Source: Archangium violaceum Cb vi76
GTDB taxonomy: Bacteria > Myxococcota > Myxococcia > Myxococcales > Myxococcaceae
DNA length: 64,000 nt
Reading direction: 5' to 3'
NCBI RefSeq assembly: GCF_000733295.1
Contig: NZ_JPMI01000004.1
Span: 40,086-104,085, forward strand
Positions within the stretch are counted from its first letter, which is position 1. The number at the start of each line of letters is the position of its first letter. Under the pieces are notes generated by a model. It was given only the letters and a program-made list of their open reading frames with translations. It made no database searches and had not been told where the DNA came from. Made by a program: the position numbers and the translations under genes. Positions 1 to 8,860 of this stretch are shown piece after piece.

Positions 1-2147
1 TCCCCCTGGTTGGTGGGCGCCGTGGGCGGATTGGTGCCGCCAAGGCAGTCGAAGGGCTGGGCGTTGGGATCGGCGGTGAACGCCGGCACCTGCCGGGCGC
101 CCGCGGTCCGCGAGCAGGTCAGCTCCACCTGGGAGAGCCCGTTGATGCTGTACGCGTTGGACACCCACACGTACGGCGGCCGGCCCGAGAAGATGCCGAC
201 GCCACCGCGCACGATGGTGTTGGAGTTGCCCTCCACGTCCCAGTTCACACCCAGGCGGGGCGACCAGAGGATGTTGCCGCTCGGCATCTTGCCCGTGTCG
301 ATGGGGAGCGCCTCGTTGTTCACGAGCCGCTCGTTGGTGTTGGCGGCGGACAGGAACGGCACGTCGATACGGATGCCGGGCGTGAGCGTCAGGTTCTTGA
401 ACGGCGTCCAGTTGTCCTGCAGGTAGAAGCCCGGCTGCACCACGGTGAACTCGGCCGTGCCCGGCTCCTGCAGGTCGCTGACGCCGAAGCGGCGCTGGAA
501 GGCGCTCGCGTTGCCAGCCTCGAAGTCGTCCAGGCTGTCGAAGGTCCACACGCCGGTGGCCGCCTGGAGGAAGGCGTTGCGCAGCCGGAAGAACTCGGTG
601 CTGGTTCCGGCGGTGAGCTGGTGGTCACCCAGCGCCAGGGTGAGGCTGTCCTGGATCTGGAAGATGTCCTGGTCCAGCTGGTTGAGCTGGGAGAAGCGCT
701 CGGCGCCCGCCGCCAGCCACGAGTCGTTCGCGCCGAGCGAGCCGGCCTTGACCAGGATGAGCGGGATGTCCTGGGAGGGATCGCGGGCGTCGCGGAGGAT
801 GGAGAAGCCCGCCAGGAACTCGTTGGAGAGCTTGCCCTCGAGGAAGGTCGAGGTCAGCTTCGCCCGGGCGGTATGGGTGTTGACCGTCTGGGCGTAGCCG
901 GCGTTGGACAGCTGGTAGCCGTCACGCAGGCGGTTGGGAATGGACGGCGAGGTGGGCGCGCGGGTCAGCGAGTCCTGCAGGGCGCCCACGAAGTTGTAGG
1001 AGAGCTCCAGGTAGCTGTTGGGGATGACGCCCGTGCTGATTTTGGCGAAGACGTTGCGGTCCGGGTTGCGCAGCTGCGTGGCCAGGGCCGTGCCCGGGTT
1101 GGGGACGCCGTACTTGTTGGTGAGGATGCTGCTGAACCGGTCGGCCTCGGCCTGGGTGAAGCCCGCGCGGGCCCGGTCCTCCTCCGCGTTCACACCGCCG
1201 ATCTGGAACTGGTTGCCGAACGCCGAGTTGCGCTCCTGCAGGTCGGTGGCGATGAAGAAGTGCGCCTTGTCCTTGACGATGGGACCGCCGAGGCTGCCGC
1301 CGAACTGCCAGATGTTGTAGCCGAGGAACGTGGGATCATCCTGGCGGCCCGCGAGGCTCTTGTTCTGCGTGTAGCCGAAGAGCGAGCCGTGGAACTCGTT
1401 GGTGCCGCTCTTGGTGACGGCGTTCACCATGCCGCCGGCGAAGTTGCCGTAGCGCACGTCGAACGGGGACACCTGCACCACGAAGGTCTGGATGGCCTCG
1501 ATGGAGATGGGCTTGGCGCCGGCCTGGCCGCCCGGCGTGCCGGAGCCCGACAGGCCGAAGATGTCATTGTAGGCCGCGCCGTCGACCTGGATGTTGTTGA
1601 AGCGGTTGTTCTGCCCGGCCATCGCGGTGCCGCTCACCTGGGGCGTGGTGGAGATGAGGTCCGTGAAGTTGCGGCCCTGGAGCGGCAGACTGGTCATCTG
1701 CTCGGACTCCATGGTCATCGAGGGGCCGGTGCGGCCCTGGTCCTGGAGCTCATCCGTCGCCTGGGCGGTGACGACCATCTCCTCCTGGAACTCCTCGAAC
1801 TGGCGCAGCTTCAGGTCGATGTTGAAGCGCTGGCCCAGCACGAGCTGCATGCCGGTGCGGGTGGCCGGGTAGAAGCCCTCCATGTTGGCCGTGAGGGTGT
1901 ACGGTCCGCCCGGGGGGAGGTTGTCGAGCAGGTAGTTACCCGACGAGCCGGTCACCGCGGTGAAGGTGGTGCCGGTGGCCGTGTTGCGCAGTTGCACCAC
2001 GGCGGTGGGCAGCGGCTCGCCTTCCTGGGTGGTCACGGTTCCGGTCACCGCGGAGCCCGTGACTCCCTGCGCCATTGCCCCGGACGCGAGGAGGGTCGTG
2101 ATGAAGACGGCTATCAGTCTGAGGTGGGATGGACGTACAGGATTCAT
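1..2147 (-). CDS. TonB-dependent receptor, Oar-like, with carboxypeptidase-regulatory N-terminal domain (partial)
   Basis: This is an outer-membrane receptor of the Oar/TonB-dependent type. About 715 residues are visible and the frame is still open at the window edge, so the C-terminal barrel is cut off. The start at 2147 gives a cleavable signal peptide (MNPVRPSHLRLIAVFITTLL, then ASGAMAQ). A carboxypeptidase-regulatory-like beta-sandwich follows (VTGTVTTQEGEPLPTAVVQL to PPGGPYTLTANMEGF). The plug domain follows with LPLQGRNFTDLISTTPQVSG, VDGAAYNDIFG and VTKSGTNEFHGSLFGYTQN, which are typical Oar-family motifs. Oar-like proteins are known in myxobacteria for envelope adhesion or uptake; the substrate here cannot be told. 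The Shine-Dalgarno is weak (GAGG about 6 bases upstream). It lies 308 bp beyond the J-protein gene and probably has its own promoter. Confidence 0.9.
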   Translation of the reverse strand, partial: MNPVRPSHLRLIAVFITTLLASGAMAQGVTGSAVTGTVTTQEGEPLPTAVVQLRNTATGTTFTAVTGSSGNYLLDNLPPGGPYTLTANMEGFYPATRTGMQLVLGQRFNIDLKLRQFEEFQEEMVVTAQATDELQDQGRTGPSMTMESEQMTSLPLQGRNFTDLISTTPQVSGTAMAGQNNRFNNIQVDGAAYNDIFGLSGSGTPGGQAGAKPISIEAIQTFVVQVSPFDVRYGNFAGGMVNAVTKSGTNEFHGSLFGYTQNKSLAGRQDDPTFLGYNIWQFGGSLGGPIVKDKAHFFIATDLQERNSAFGNQFQIGGVNAEEDRARAGFTQAEADRFSSILTNKYGVPNPGTALATQLRNPDRNVFAKISTGVIPNSYLELSYNFVGALQDSLTRAPTSPSIPNRLRDGYQLSNAGYAQTVNTHTARAKLTSTFLEGKLSNEFLAGFSILRDARDPSQDIPLILVKAGSLGANDSWLAAGAERFSQLNQLDQDIFQIQDSLTLALGDHQLTAGTSTEFFRLRNAFLQAATGVWTFDSLDDFEAGNASAFQRRFGVSDLQEPGTAEFTVVQPGFYLQDNWTPFKNLTLTPGIRIDVPFLSAANTNERLVNNEALPIDTGKMPSGNILWSPRLGVNWDVEGNSNTIVRGGVGIFSGRPPYVWVSNAYSINGLSQVELTCSRTAGARQVPAFTADPNAQPFDCLGGTNPPTAPTNQG

Positions 2148-2455
2148 GGAACCTCGCGAGACCTGCATGGGGGCAGTGCGAGGAGTCCAACCACTCGGAG
2201 GCGCCCACTTCTGGTTCGGCTGCTGCACGAGGGCCTCCCTGGGGGGAGAGTGAGGGGTTGGGCTCGCGACACGACGATCGTTGCCTGGCGAACGGCGGCC
2301 ACTGCCGGGCGGCCGTCTATCAACATTTGAGGGGCCTTTCCAACCGGGGGCTCTATTTTCACCTTGAGTTCACAAAGATGACTCAGGCGGTAGGGGGGGG
2401 CCTCCGCCAGGTGGAGCCACCGGAATCCCGGAAAACGCTGACTTCGGGGAGGGCG
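2148..2455. other. Intergenic region upstream of the TonB receptor
   Basis: No gene is supported here. The part around 2320-2385 is relatively AT-rich for this genome and is the likely place of the receptor promoter on the minus strand. I could not fix a convincing -35/-10 pair. Confidence 0.4.
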
Positions 2456-3193
2456 CTAGCGTCCCTTGAGGTAGCGGCCGGATTGCTTGTCGAGCAGCTC
2501 CAGGCCCACGCGGGCCTCGCGGCACTCGGGCAGGAGCTGGAGGGCGCGCTCGAAGCTCTCGCGGGCGCGGTCGAAGAAGCGGGTACTGAGGTACTGGTGG
2601 CCGCGGCACACCAGCTCCATGGCCTGGTGGCGGGGTGTGGGGGCCACCTTGGCGGCCTTGGAGAAGAGGTCCAGCGCCTTGGCGTAGTCGAAGGACTCCA
2701 GGGCGACCATGCCCAGCTTGTAGAGCTGGAGCGCCACCGCCGCGGGCTGCACGCCGGAGGAGGGCCGGGGCCCGGAGGGGGCACCCGGGGGAGGCGTGGC
2801 GACGGGCACGCCGTGGACCGGGGTGAGGGCGGGGCGGGGCGCGACGGGCACGCCGTGCGCGGGCGTGAAAGCGGGGCGGAGCGGCGCCGGGGCGGCTGGG
2901 GCCTCGGGGGGCGGCGTCACCGGGGCGGCCGGGGTGCGCGGCTTCGTCCGGGCCATGCGCTCGCTCCACTCGCGCCGCTTGTCCGGCTGGGAGAGCACCT
3001 CGAAGGCCTTCTTGGCGCCGAGGAAGAGCTCCAGCGCCTGGGCCTTCTCCTCGGGGGACTTCATCCGGAGCCGGTCCGGGTGGGACTGCGCGGCGATGCG
3101 CAGGAAGGCCTTGCGGATGGCGGCCAGGTCCTCGGTGCCTTGCAGTCCGAGCACCTCGAAGGGGTTCCTGTCGTGAGAGGGGTCCTGGGACAT
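2456..3193 (-). CDS. J-domain protein with TPR-like C-terminus
   Basis: This is a J-domain co-chaperone expected to stimulate the ATPase of the Hsp70 encoded just upstream. The J-domain is N-terminal (residues about 10-70: NPFEVLGLQGTEDLAAIRKA, the HPD triad in QSHPDRLRM, then AFEVLSQPDKRREW). A Pro/Ala-rich linker (about 80-145) is followed by a helical, TPR-like C-terminus (LYKLGMVALESFDYAKALDL, then GHQYLSTRFFDRARESFERA). It lacks the Gly/Phe region and the zinc fingers of DnaJ, so it is a class C J-protein rather than DnaJ. It begins 13 bp after the Hsp70 stop, so the two are cotranscribed. The TPR part may choose clients. Confidence 0.9.
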   Translation of the reverse strand: MSQDPSHDRNPFEVLGLQGTEDLAAIRKAFLRIAAQSHPDRLRMKSPEEKAQALELFLGAKKAFEVLSQPDKRREWSERMARTKPRTPAAPVTPPPEAPAAPAPLRPAFTPAHGVPVAPRPALTPVHGVPVATPPPGAPSGPRPSSGVQPAAVALQLYKLGMVALESFDYAKALDLFSKAAKVAPTPRHQAMELVCRGHQYLSTRFFDRARESFERALQLLPECREARVGLELLDKQSGRYLKGR

Positions 3194-3206
3194 GGGAGCA
3201 CCCTCC

Positions 3207-4739
3207 TCAGGGCGAGGCGGCGGTGGGCGGGCGCAGCGTCACCTCGGCCTTGCGGCCGGTGGCGGGCTCGCGGGCGGTGACCTGGAGGATGCCATCCGCG
3301 TCGATGGTGAAGTCCACCTCCACGCGCACGGTGCCGGCGGCGGCGGCGGGAAGGCCGGCCAGTTGCAGCTCGCCGAGGTAGCGGTTGCCGTCCACGGAGG
3401 GGGCCTCGCCCTGGTACACCTCGAGGTCCACGTGGGTCTGCTGGTCGAGGGTGGTGGCGAAGACCTTCGTCTCGCGTGCGGGGATGGTGGTGTTGCGGGG
3501 GATGAGGACGCTGAAGCGGCCGCCCTCGGTGCGGATGCCGAGGCTGCGCGAGAGCACGTCCAGCAGCAGCACGCGGGGCAGCTCGGGCGAGGTGCCGGCG
3601 ATGATGTCCGCCTCGAGCGCGGCGCCGAGGGCCACGGCCTCGTCGGGGTTGACGGAGCGCTCGCCGGGCCGGCCCAGGAGTTTTTCCGCGCGGGCGCGCA
3701 CCGCGGGCATGCGCGTCATGCCGCCCACGAGGACGACGCGGTGGATGTCCTCCAGCTGGAGGCCGGCGTCCTGGAGGGCCTGCTCGCAGGGGGCGCGCAG
3801 CCGCTCCAGCTCGCGGTTGGCCAGGTTCTCCAGGAGGGTGCGCGAGAAGGAGGGGAGGGACAGGTGCAGGGGCCCCTCGGCGCCGGCGCCGAGGAAGGGC
3901 AGGTCGATGGCCGTCTGCTCCAGCTCGGAGAGGGCGCGCTTGGTGGACTCGGCGGCGTCCTTGAGGCGCCAGAGGGCCTCGGGGTTGTGGGCCAGGTCCA
4001 CGCCGGTCTGCTTGAGGAAGATGCGGCGCAGCGCGTCCACCACGAGCTCGTCGATGTTGTCGCCGCCCAGGAAGTTGTCGCCGCTGGTGGCGAGCACCTG
4101 CACCACCTCGTCCTCCACGTGGAGGAGGGAGATGTCGAAGGTACCGCCGCCCAGGTCGAAGACGGCGATGTTCTCCGGGCGCGACTCGTCGAAGCGGCAG
4201 GCGAGCATGGCCGCGGTGGGCTCGTTGAGGAGCCGGTGCACGGTGAGGCCGGCGCGCTGGCCGGCGGCCTTCGTCTCCTGGCGCTGCACCTCGTCGAAGT
4301 AGGCGGGCACGGTGATGACGGCGCCCTCCACGCTCTGGCCCAGTTGGGCCTCGGCGCTCTCCTTGAGGTAGCGCAGCACGTGGGTGGAGACCTCGGACGG
4401 GGTCATCACCTGGCCGTGCACGCGCACCGCGGCGTTGCCGGAGGGGTCGGCCACCAGCTCATAGGGCAGCAGGCGGCGCAGCTGCTGCACGGCGGGGTCC
4501 GAGAAACGCCGGCCGATGAGGCGCTTCACGCCGAAGACGGTGTCGCGGGGGTGGAGCACGGCCTGGCGGCGGGCGGCGCTGCCCACGGTCACCTTGCCCG
4601 AGGCATCGAAGCCGATGACGGACGGAGTGGTGCGCTCGCCCTCGCGGTTGGGCAGGACGCGGGCGTGGCCCGTGGCGGGGTCGGCCACGGCCATGCAGCT
4701 ATTCGTCGTGCCCAGATCGATTCCGAGAACGAGTCCCAT
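3207..4739 (-). CDS. Hsp70-family chaperone lacking the C-terminal lid
   Basis: The protein is 510 aa against about 640 for DnaK. The actin-like ATPase domain is complete: GIDLGTTNSCMAVA at the start, AVITVPAYFDEVQRQETKAA, NEPTAAMLA, the phosphate motif FDLGGGTFDISLL and VVLVGGMTRMPAVR. The beta-sandwich substrate-binding domain follows (LLDVLSRSLGIRTEGGRFSV, then IPRNTTIPARETKVF). The sequence ends right after ADGILQVTAREPATGRKAEV, where DnaK would begin its helical lid. Substrate binding is therefore probably fast and open. It lies 22 bp after the kinase gene and 13 bp before the J-protein gene. It is a specialised Hsp70 and probably not the housekeeping DnaK. Confidence 0.93.
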   Translation of the reverse strand: MGLVLGIDLGTTNSCMAVADPATGHARVLPNREGERTTPSVIGFDASGKVTVGSAARRQAVLHPRDTVFGVKRLIGRRFSDPAVQQLRRLLPYELVADPSGNAAVRVHGQVMTPSEVSTHVLRYLKESAEAQLGQSVEGAVITVPAYFDEVQRQETKAAGQRAGLTVHRLLNEPTAAMLACRFDESRPENIAVFDLGGGTFDISLLHVEDEVVQVLATSGDNFLGGDNIDELVVDALRRIFLKQTGVDLAHNPEALWRLKDAAESTKRALSELEQTAIDLPFLGAGAEGPLHLSLPSFSRTLLENLANRELERLRAPCEQALQDAGLQLEDIHRVVLVGGMTRMPAVRARAEKLLGRPGERSVNPDEAVALGAALEADIIAGTSPELPRVLLLDVLSRSLGIRTEGGRFSVLIPRNTTIPARETKVFATTLDQQTHVDLEVYQGEAPSVDGNRYLGELQLAGLPAAAAGTVRVEVDFTIDADGILQVTAREPATGRKAEVTLRPPTAASP

Positions 4740-4761
4740 ACCACCGTCCCCCCCGCGCGCC

Positions 4762-6717
4762 TCAAGCCGCCAGGAGCCCTACCTCCGTGAAGAGCAGCGC
4801 CACACGGCGCAAGGCTACTTCATCCTCCGGACGCTTGAGTTCCGCAAGCGCGGCGGTGAGGGTATTTCCCGGCTTGTTGAGGAGGGAGGAGGCGCGCAGC
4901 TCGGTGGCCGAGAGCGCCAGGTCATTGGCCGAGACGGGAGGAGCCGGGTTGCGGTGGAGGGGCTTGTGGCGAAGGGACTCCTGTTCGCGCACCAGCCGCT
5001 CCAGCGGATAGTGCTCGCGCAGGCCCTCATTGAGCAGGGCGAGGCCGCCCAGGCGCTCCTCGGTGCCGTCGGTGATGGGGGTCTCGCCCTCGAAGAAGGC
5101 GTAGCGGCCGCCCGTCCAGCCGAGCAGGCTGAGGGCCACGGTGCGCCGGTGCTCGCGCGTCCACTCGGCCAGCTCGGCGGGAGAGAGGACGCGGGCGGCG
5201 AGCAGCGCGTCCAGGAGCCGTCCGGAGAAGGGGCGGGTGTGCTCCACGGCGCGCTGCCACTGCTCCACGGACAGCTTGCCCGTCTGGAGCAGGAAGGCGC
5301 CGAAGCGGTCCGTGGCGAGGCTGGAGCGCACGGCGATGATCTGCCCCGCCTTGAGGAAGAGCTCCTTGTGGGCGCGGTTCTGCTCGAAGTGGAGCCGGCC
5401 GGTGGCCTTGGCGAGCATCAGCCGGGCCATGACGCGCAGGGGGGCCACGCGGCCCACGTTGCCGGCGTAGCGGGGCGGTTTCGCCTTGGCGAGCCGGGCC
5501 TCGAGGCGCTCCTGGGCGGCGGCCGCGGTGGCGTTGAGGCCGGGGAAGGCGGAGGGGGGAAGGAAGGGGCCGCCGGACTGGGACACCTGGGCCTGGGGCG
5601 ACAGCTTCCCGGAGGCGAAGAGCAGCCGCACGTCGTCCTCGGCCAGCTTCGTGAGGGAGAGGCCGCCGCCCGGCTCGCGCACCGCGTAGGTGGAGGCCGT
5701 GGGCTGCGGGGGAGCCGGCTCGGCCAGCAGGGCCGGGGGAATGGGCGGCTGCACGGGGGGCGCGCGCACCTCCGGCTCGTAGTAGCTGGCCATCAGCGCG
5801 GCCAGGTCGCGCTGGGACACGCGCAGGCCGGCGGACAGCAGGAACTCGTCCAGTGCGTCGAGCACGTCGGCGGCCGACTGGAAGCGCTCGTCCGGGTTGG
5901 CGAGGGTGCACCGGTTGACGACGGTGCACAGCGGCTCGGGCAGGAAGGGGGCCGCGTCCTGCAGGCGCAGGGGCCGGGCCTTGAGGGCCACCGTCTGCTT
6001 GAGCACGTCCATCACCGCGCCGGGCTTGAAGGCGTGGCGCCGCGACAGCATCTCGTAGAGGGTGATGCCGAGGGCGAAGATGTCGCCGCGCCCGTCCGGC
6101 TTCTTGCGGGCGAGCTGCTCGGGGGGGATGTAGCCCGGCTTGCCGCGCACGTTGGTGGCGATGTCTCCGCCGGAGCTGCCCACCAGCGCCACGCCGAAGT
6201 CCAGCAGCTTCACCTCTCCCTCGAAGGAGATGATGATGTTGGTGGGGTTGACGTCGCGGTGCACCAGGTGGAGCGGCTCGCCCGCCGCCGAGCGCGCGCG
6301 GTGCGCGTAGTCCAGTCCCTTGAGCACCTCCATGGCGATGTAGCAGGCCAGGTGCACGGGGATGCCCTGCCCCCGGGCCGACACCCGCTTCATCAAGTCA
6401 TACAGGTCGCGGCCATGGATGAACTCCATGGCGATGAAGTACTCGCCGCGCTGCTCTCCGAAGTCGAAGATCTGCGCGATGTTCATGTGCTGGAGGAGCG
6501 CCGACAGCCGCGCCTCCTCGATGAACATTTGCACGGCGGACTCCTGCTGGGTGGCCTCCGGGAGCACGCGCTTGACGACCACCTGCTTGGCGAAGCCGCC
6601 GGCGCCGAGCGCCACGCCGCGGTAGATGTCCGCCATGCCACCGCGGCCCAGGTGGTTGACGAGCACATACCGGCCGAAGCGGGCGGGCAGCGTGAGGTTG
6701 CCGGACGGCGTGCTCAT
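4762..6717 (-). CDS. Serine/threonine protein kinase with C-terminal DUF4388 (PATAN) domain
   Basis: This is a Hanks-type kinase of 651 aa. The glycine loop is GRGGMAD (24-30), the ATP lysine is K49 in VVVKRVLP, the helix-C glutamate is about E67, the catalytic loop is HRDVNPTN with D155, and the metal aspartate is D173 in LLDFGVAL. The HRD+2 lysine is replaced by Asn157, as in a number of myxobacterial kinases. The kinase domain ends near residue 290. A linker is followed by a DUF4388 region (about 405-570: GRVAPLRVMARLMLAKATGR and following). No transmembrane segment was seen, so it is cytosolic. Its start codon overlaps the stop of the coiled-coil gene in an ATGA, so translation is coupled. 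The Hsp70 is a plausible partner or target, which is inference. Confidence 0.93.
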   Translation of the reverse strand: MSTPSGNLTLPARFGRYVLVNHLGRGGMADIYRGVALGAGGFAKQVVVKRVLPEATQQESAVQMFIEEARLSALLQHMNIAQIFDFGEQRGEYFIAMEFIHGRDLYDLMKRVSARGQGIPVHLACYIAMEVLKGLDYAHRARSAAGEPLHLVHRDVNPTNIIISFEGEVKLLDFGVALVGSSGGDIATNVRGKPGYIPPEQLARKKPDGRGDIFALGITLYEMLSRRHAFKPGAVMDVLKQTVALKARPLRLQDAAPFLPEPLCTVVNRCTLANPDERFQSAADVLDALDEFLLSAGLRVSQRDLAALMASYYEPEVRAPPVQPPIPPALLAEPAPPQPTASTYAVREPGGGLSLTKLAEDDVRLLFASGKLSPQAQVSQSGGPFLPPSAFPGLNATAAAAQERLEARLAKAKPPRYAGNVGRVAPLRVMARLMLAKATGRLHFEQNRAHKELFLKAGQIIAVRSSLATDRFGAFLLQTGKLSVEQWQRAVEHTRPFSGRLLDALLAARVLSPAELAEWTREHRRTVALSLLGWTGGRYAFFEGETPITDGTEERLGGLALLNEGLREHYPLERLVREQESLRHKPLHRNPAPPVSANDLALSATELRASSLLNKPGNTLTAALAELKRPEDEVALRRVALLFTEVGLLAA

Positions 6718-7942
6718 TTCTTACTGGAGTCCTCGATGAGCATCTCGTCGAACATGTCCTCGCTGATGACGAGCGTGCCGGGGCGCACGGCGGCGGGACG
6801 GGGCGCCATTCCGGGGATGGGCGCGGGCGTCAGCGCGGGGCCCGTGGGGGGACGCGTGCGCTCGCCTTGGGCATGAGGGCCGCGGCCTTGGCCGCCGCGG
6901 GGGACAGGGCCGGCACGGGCGGCACCATTGGCACGGGGGGCGGCAGCGACGGACGAGGCGGCGCCTCCAGATCGTCGAGCGGCTCGAGCATGATCTCCAT
7001 GCTCGGCACCCGGCTCTCGGGAGCCAGGGGCTGGCTGGACACCGGAGGCGGGGTGAGGGGTGGGGCGTCGATCTCCTCGCCCAGCGTCTCCAGCATGCTG
7101 TGGGCCAGCTGCATGGTGCTGTTGCCGAACATGGTATCGGCTGGCTTGGGTTCGGCCGGCCTGGGCTTGGGCGGGACCGGCGCCATGGCCGGCGGAGGTG
7201 GAACCTTGGTGGAGAGGTTGACCACGCTGGCGGGCGCCGGGACGGGCTTGGGCGAGGTGGGGGAGGAGGGCGCCGAGGTGGAGGCCGTGTCCCCCGTGAG
7301 CAGGACGATCATCCTGCGCAGATCCTCGATGGTCTGCTCCTTGGCCGTGAGCGTCTGCTCCCGGGTGGCGAGGTTCTTCTCGAGCTCGGCCACGCGGTGG
7401 GCGAGCCGGTCGCGCTCGGCGCGCAGCTTGGGCATCGCCTCGTTCTCGGCGCGCAGCCGCTGCAGCTCTTCTTGTTGCGCGGGGGCGGCCGCCGTGGGGT
7501 CTCCCTGGCCGCGGACCTGCTCGCGCAGGCTGTTGAGCTCCTGCAGCCACATCCGCTTCTCCTCGCGGGTGATGGCCTCCTGCTCCCGTTGCTCCTCCTC
7601 GCGGCGCGTCAGCGCGCCCTGGAACTGCTCGCTCAGGCCGCCGACCGCCGTCATCAGCTCCCGGAGGCCGCGGCTGGCGCGCTCCAGGCGCTTGACGCCC
7701 TGGGTCTGCTCGTCGATGCGCTCGAGCAACCGGGGCGGCACGCCCTGCTGTGCACCCGTCCGGCGCAGCTCGTCGCGTTGTGCCTCCAGCCGGGCGAGCT
7801 CCTGGGTCGCCTGGCGCAGCAGGGGGAGCACCAGCTCGGCGATGCTCTCGGCATGGCGTCCCAGCTCGACGCACCCCTGCCGCACCAGCTGGAGGTCCGC
7901 CGAGGAGTCCGCCGATGGCTCCGTGCTGGTTGCGTTCCTCAT
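6714..7942 (-). CDS. Coiled-coil protein interrupted by a frameshift at a C6 tract
   Basis: Unknown function. One frame (7942 down to 6830) encodes a long coiled coil (about residues 25-230, heptad-rich, e.g. LQRLRAENEAMPKLRAERDR) and then a Pro-rich linker. It stops early at 6830. The +1-shifted frame carries a convincing conserved-looking tail (VISEDMFDEMLIEDSSKK) whose TGA overlaps the kinase ATG in an ATGA. One extra C in the six-base run at 6846-6851 would join the two into about 409 aa (RVPP followed by TGPALTPAP). The start has a good GGAGG. Either the assembly has a one-base error, or the gene is frameshifted or slips at the run. Its place at the head of the kinase/Hsp70/J operon suggests a scaffold role, which is inference. 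Confidence 0.75.
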
Positions 7943-8076
7943 CGCGCTTCCTCCACTCCCTCCTCGAGGCGTGCCGTCATCGAACCACGCGCTGGGTCAT
8001 GATACCCCACCACCTCCGGCCGGGCTTCATGGGGTTGCGGGCTCGGTCGTCAGAGCACCAGCCTGCTGGATTGCTC

Positions 8077-8610
8077 TCATTTCCCCTGCAACTGGGAGGT
8101 GGGCGCTCGCTGGGGCAGCGAGGGGAAGGGCTCGAAGTTCTCCAACGCGAGCTTCCCGAGCTCCACGTTCGCCTCCGGCAACCGCTCGATGTCCTCGGCG
8201 AACCAGGGGGTCTCGGGGAGGGGAGGAGCGGAGGCCGCCGGAACCGGAGCTGGAGCCGGGGCCGGGGCCTGCACCGGCCGGGCCGTGTCCGCCTCGAGGG
8301 GCTCCGTGTCGATCTCCGACTGCGACAGCTCCACGGTGAAGGTGACCCTGGGCTGTACCTCGGCGCGCCGGGGGCCGGAGACCTCCACCATGGGACGGCG
8401 GCGGGGGCGGGCTCCCCCCTCGCCGGACGAGGGCGCGGGCGCACGGGGTGGCACCGCGGGCTCCATCGGACGCACGCTCACCTGGAGGGCGGCACCGCAT
8501 CCCGTACAGCGGACGATCTGGGTGCCCGGGCCCGGGAGGGGCACCGCCGTCCCACAACGTGGGCACAGGGGGCGCGCGGTTGGAGTGGAAGAGGGAGCCT
8601 CTGCGGTCAT
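8077..8610 (-). CDS. Zinc-ribbon protein of unknown function
   Basis: The N-terminal 45 residues hold a four-cysteine zinc ribbon: CPRCGTAV, then about 15 residues, then VRCTGCGAAL. The rest is Pro/Ala-rich and low in complexity, ending in a short acidic/hydrophobic segment (PWFAEDIERLPEANVELGKL). Such ribbon-plus-disordered-tail proteins are common beside regulatory genes in myxobacteria, and I know no function. I chose the ATG at 8610 because the protein then begins just before the ribbon; a longer form from 8646 is possible. It is 134 bp upstream of the coiled-coil gene on the same strand and may be the first gene of that operon. Confidence 0.7.
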   Translation of the reverse strand: MTAEAPSSTPTARPLCPRCGTAVPLPGPGTQIVRCTGCGAALQVSVRPMEPAVPPRAPAPSSGEGGARPRRRPMVEVSGPRRAEVQPRVTFTVELSQSEIDTEPLEADTARPVQAPAPAPAPVPAASAPPLPETPWFAEDIERLPEANVELGKLALENFEPFPSLPQRAPTSQLQGK

Positions 8611-8860
8611 GGGCTCGTCAGAGCTCCGAGCAACACGACAGGGCATCCGCGCGTGCTGAACTCGGCGTTACACCATCGACGCATCATTCCGCAAGCGAAC
8701 GGGCGGGTCAACGGAGGTCTGGTGCCGGAGGCGCGACCTGAAGGGTGTGTAGGCGGGGGAGCATTCGTACGCGGGGTGAAGCCGATAACGTTTGGCCCCA
8801 GGCCCGAGGAGGTGGAGACTTCCGGCGTTCGCCCGCTTCACCCGTCCGGAGTCACCCCCC

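Noticed and set aside
621..2330. Long plus-strand open frame (569 codons) opposite the TonB receptor
   Set aside because: It is antisense to a clear receptor gene, with His/Gly/Val-rich composition typical of a shadow frame in GC-rich DNA.
4516..6876. 786-codon plus-strand frame opposite the Hsp70 and kinase genes
   Set aside because: It is antisense to well-supported motifs and has low-complexity composition without domains.
8750..8800. A possible CRP half-site upstream of the crp-like gene (GGTGAAGCCGATAACG)
   Set aside because: The left half is similar to site 2 at 9882, but the right half does not match TCACA.
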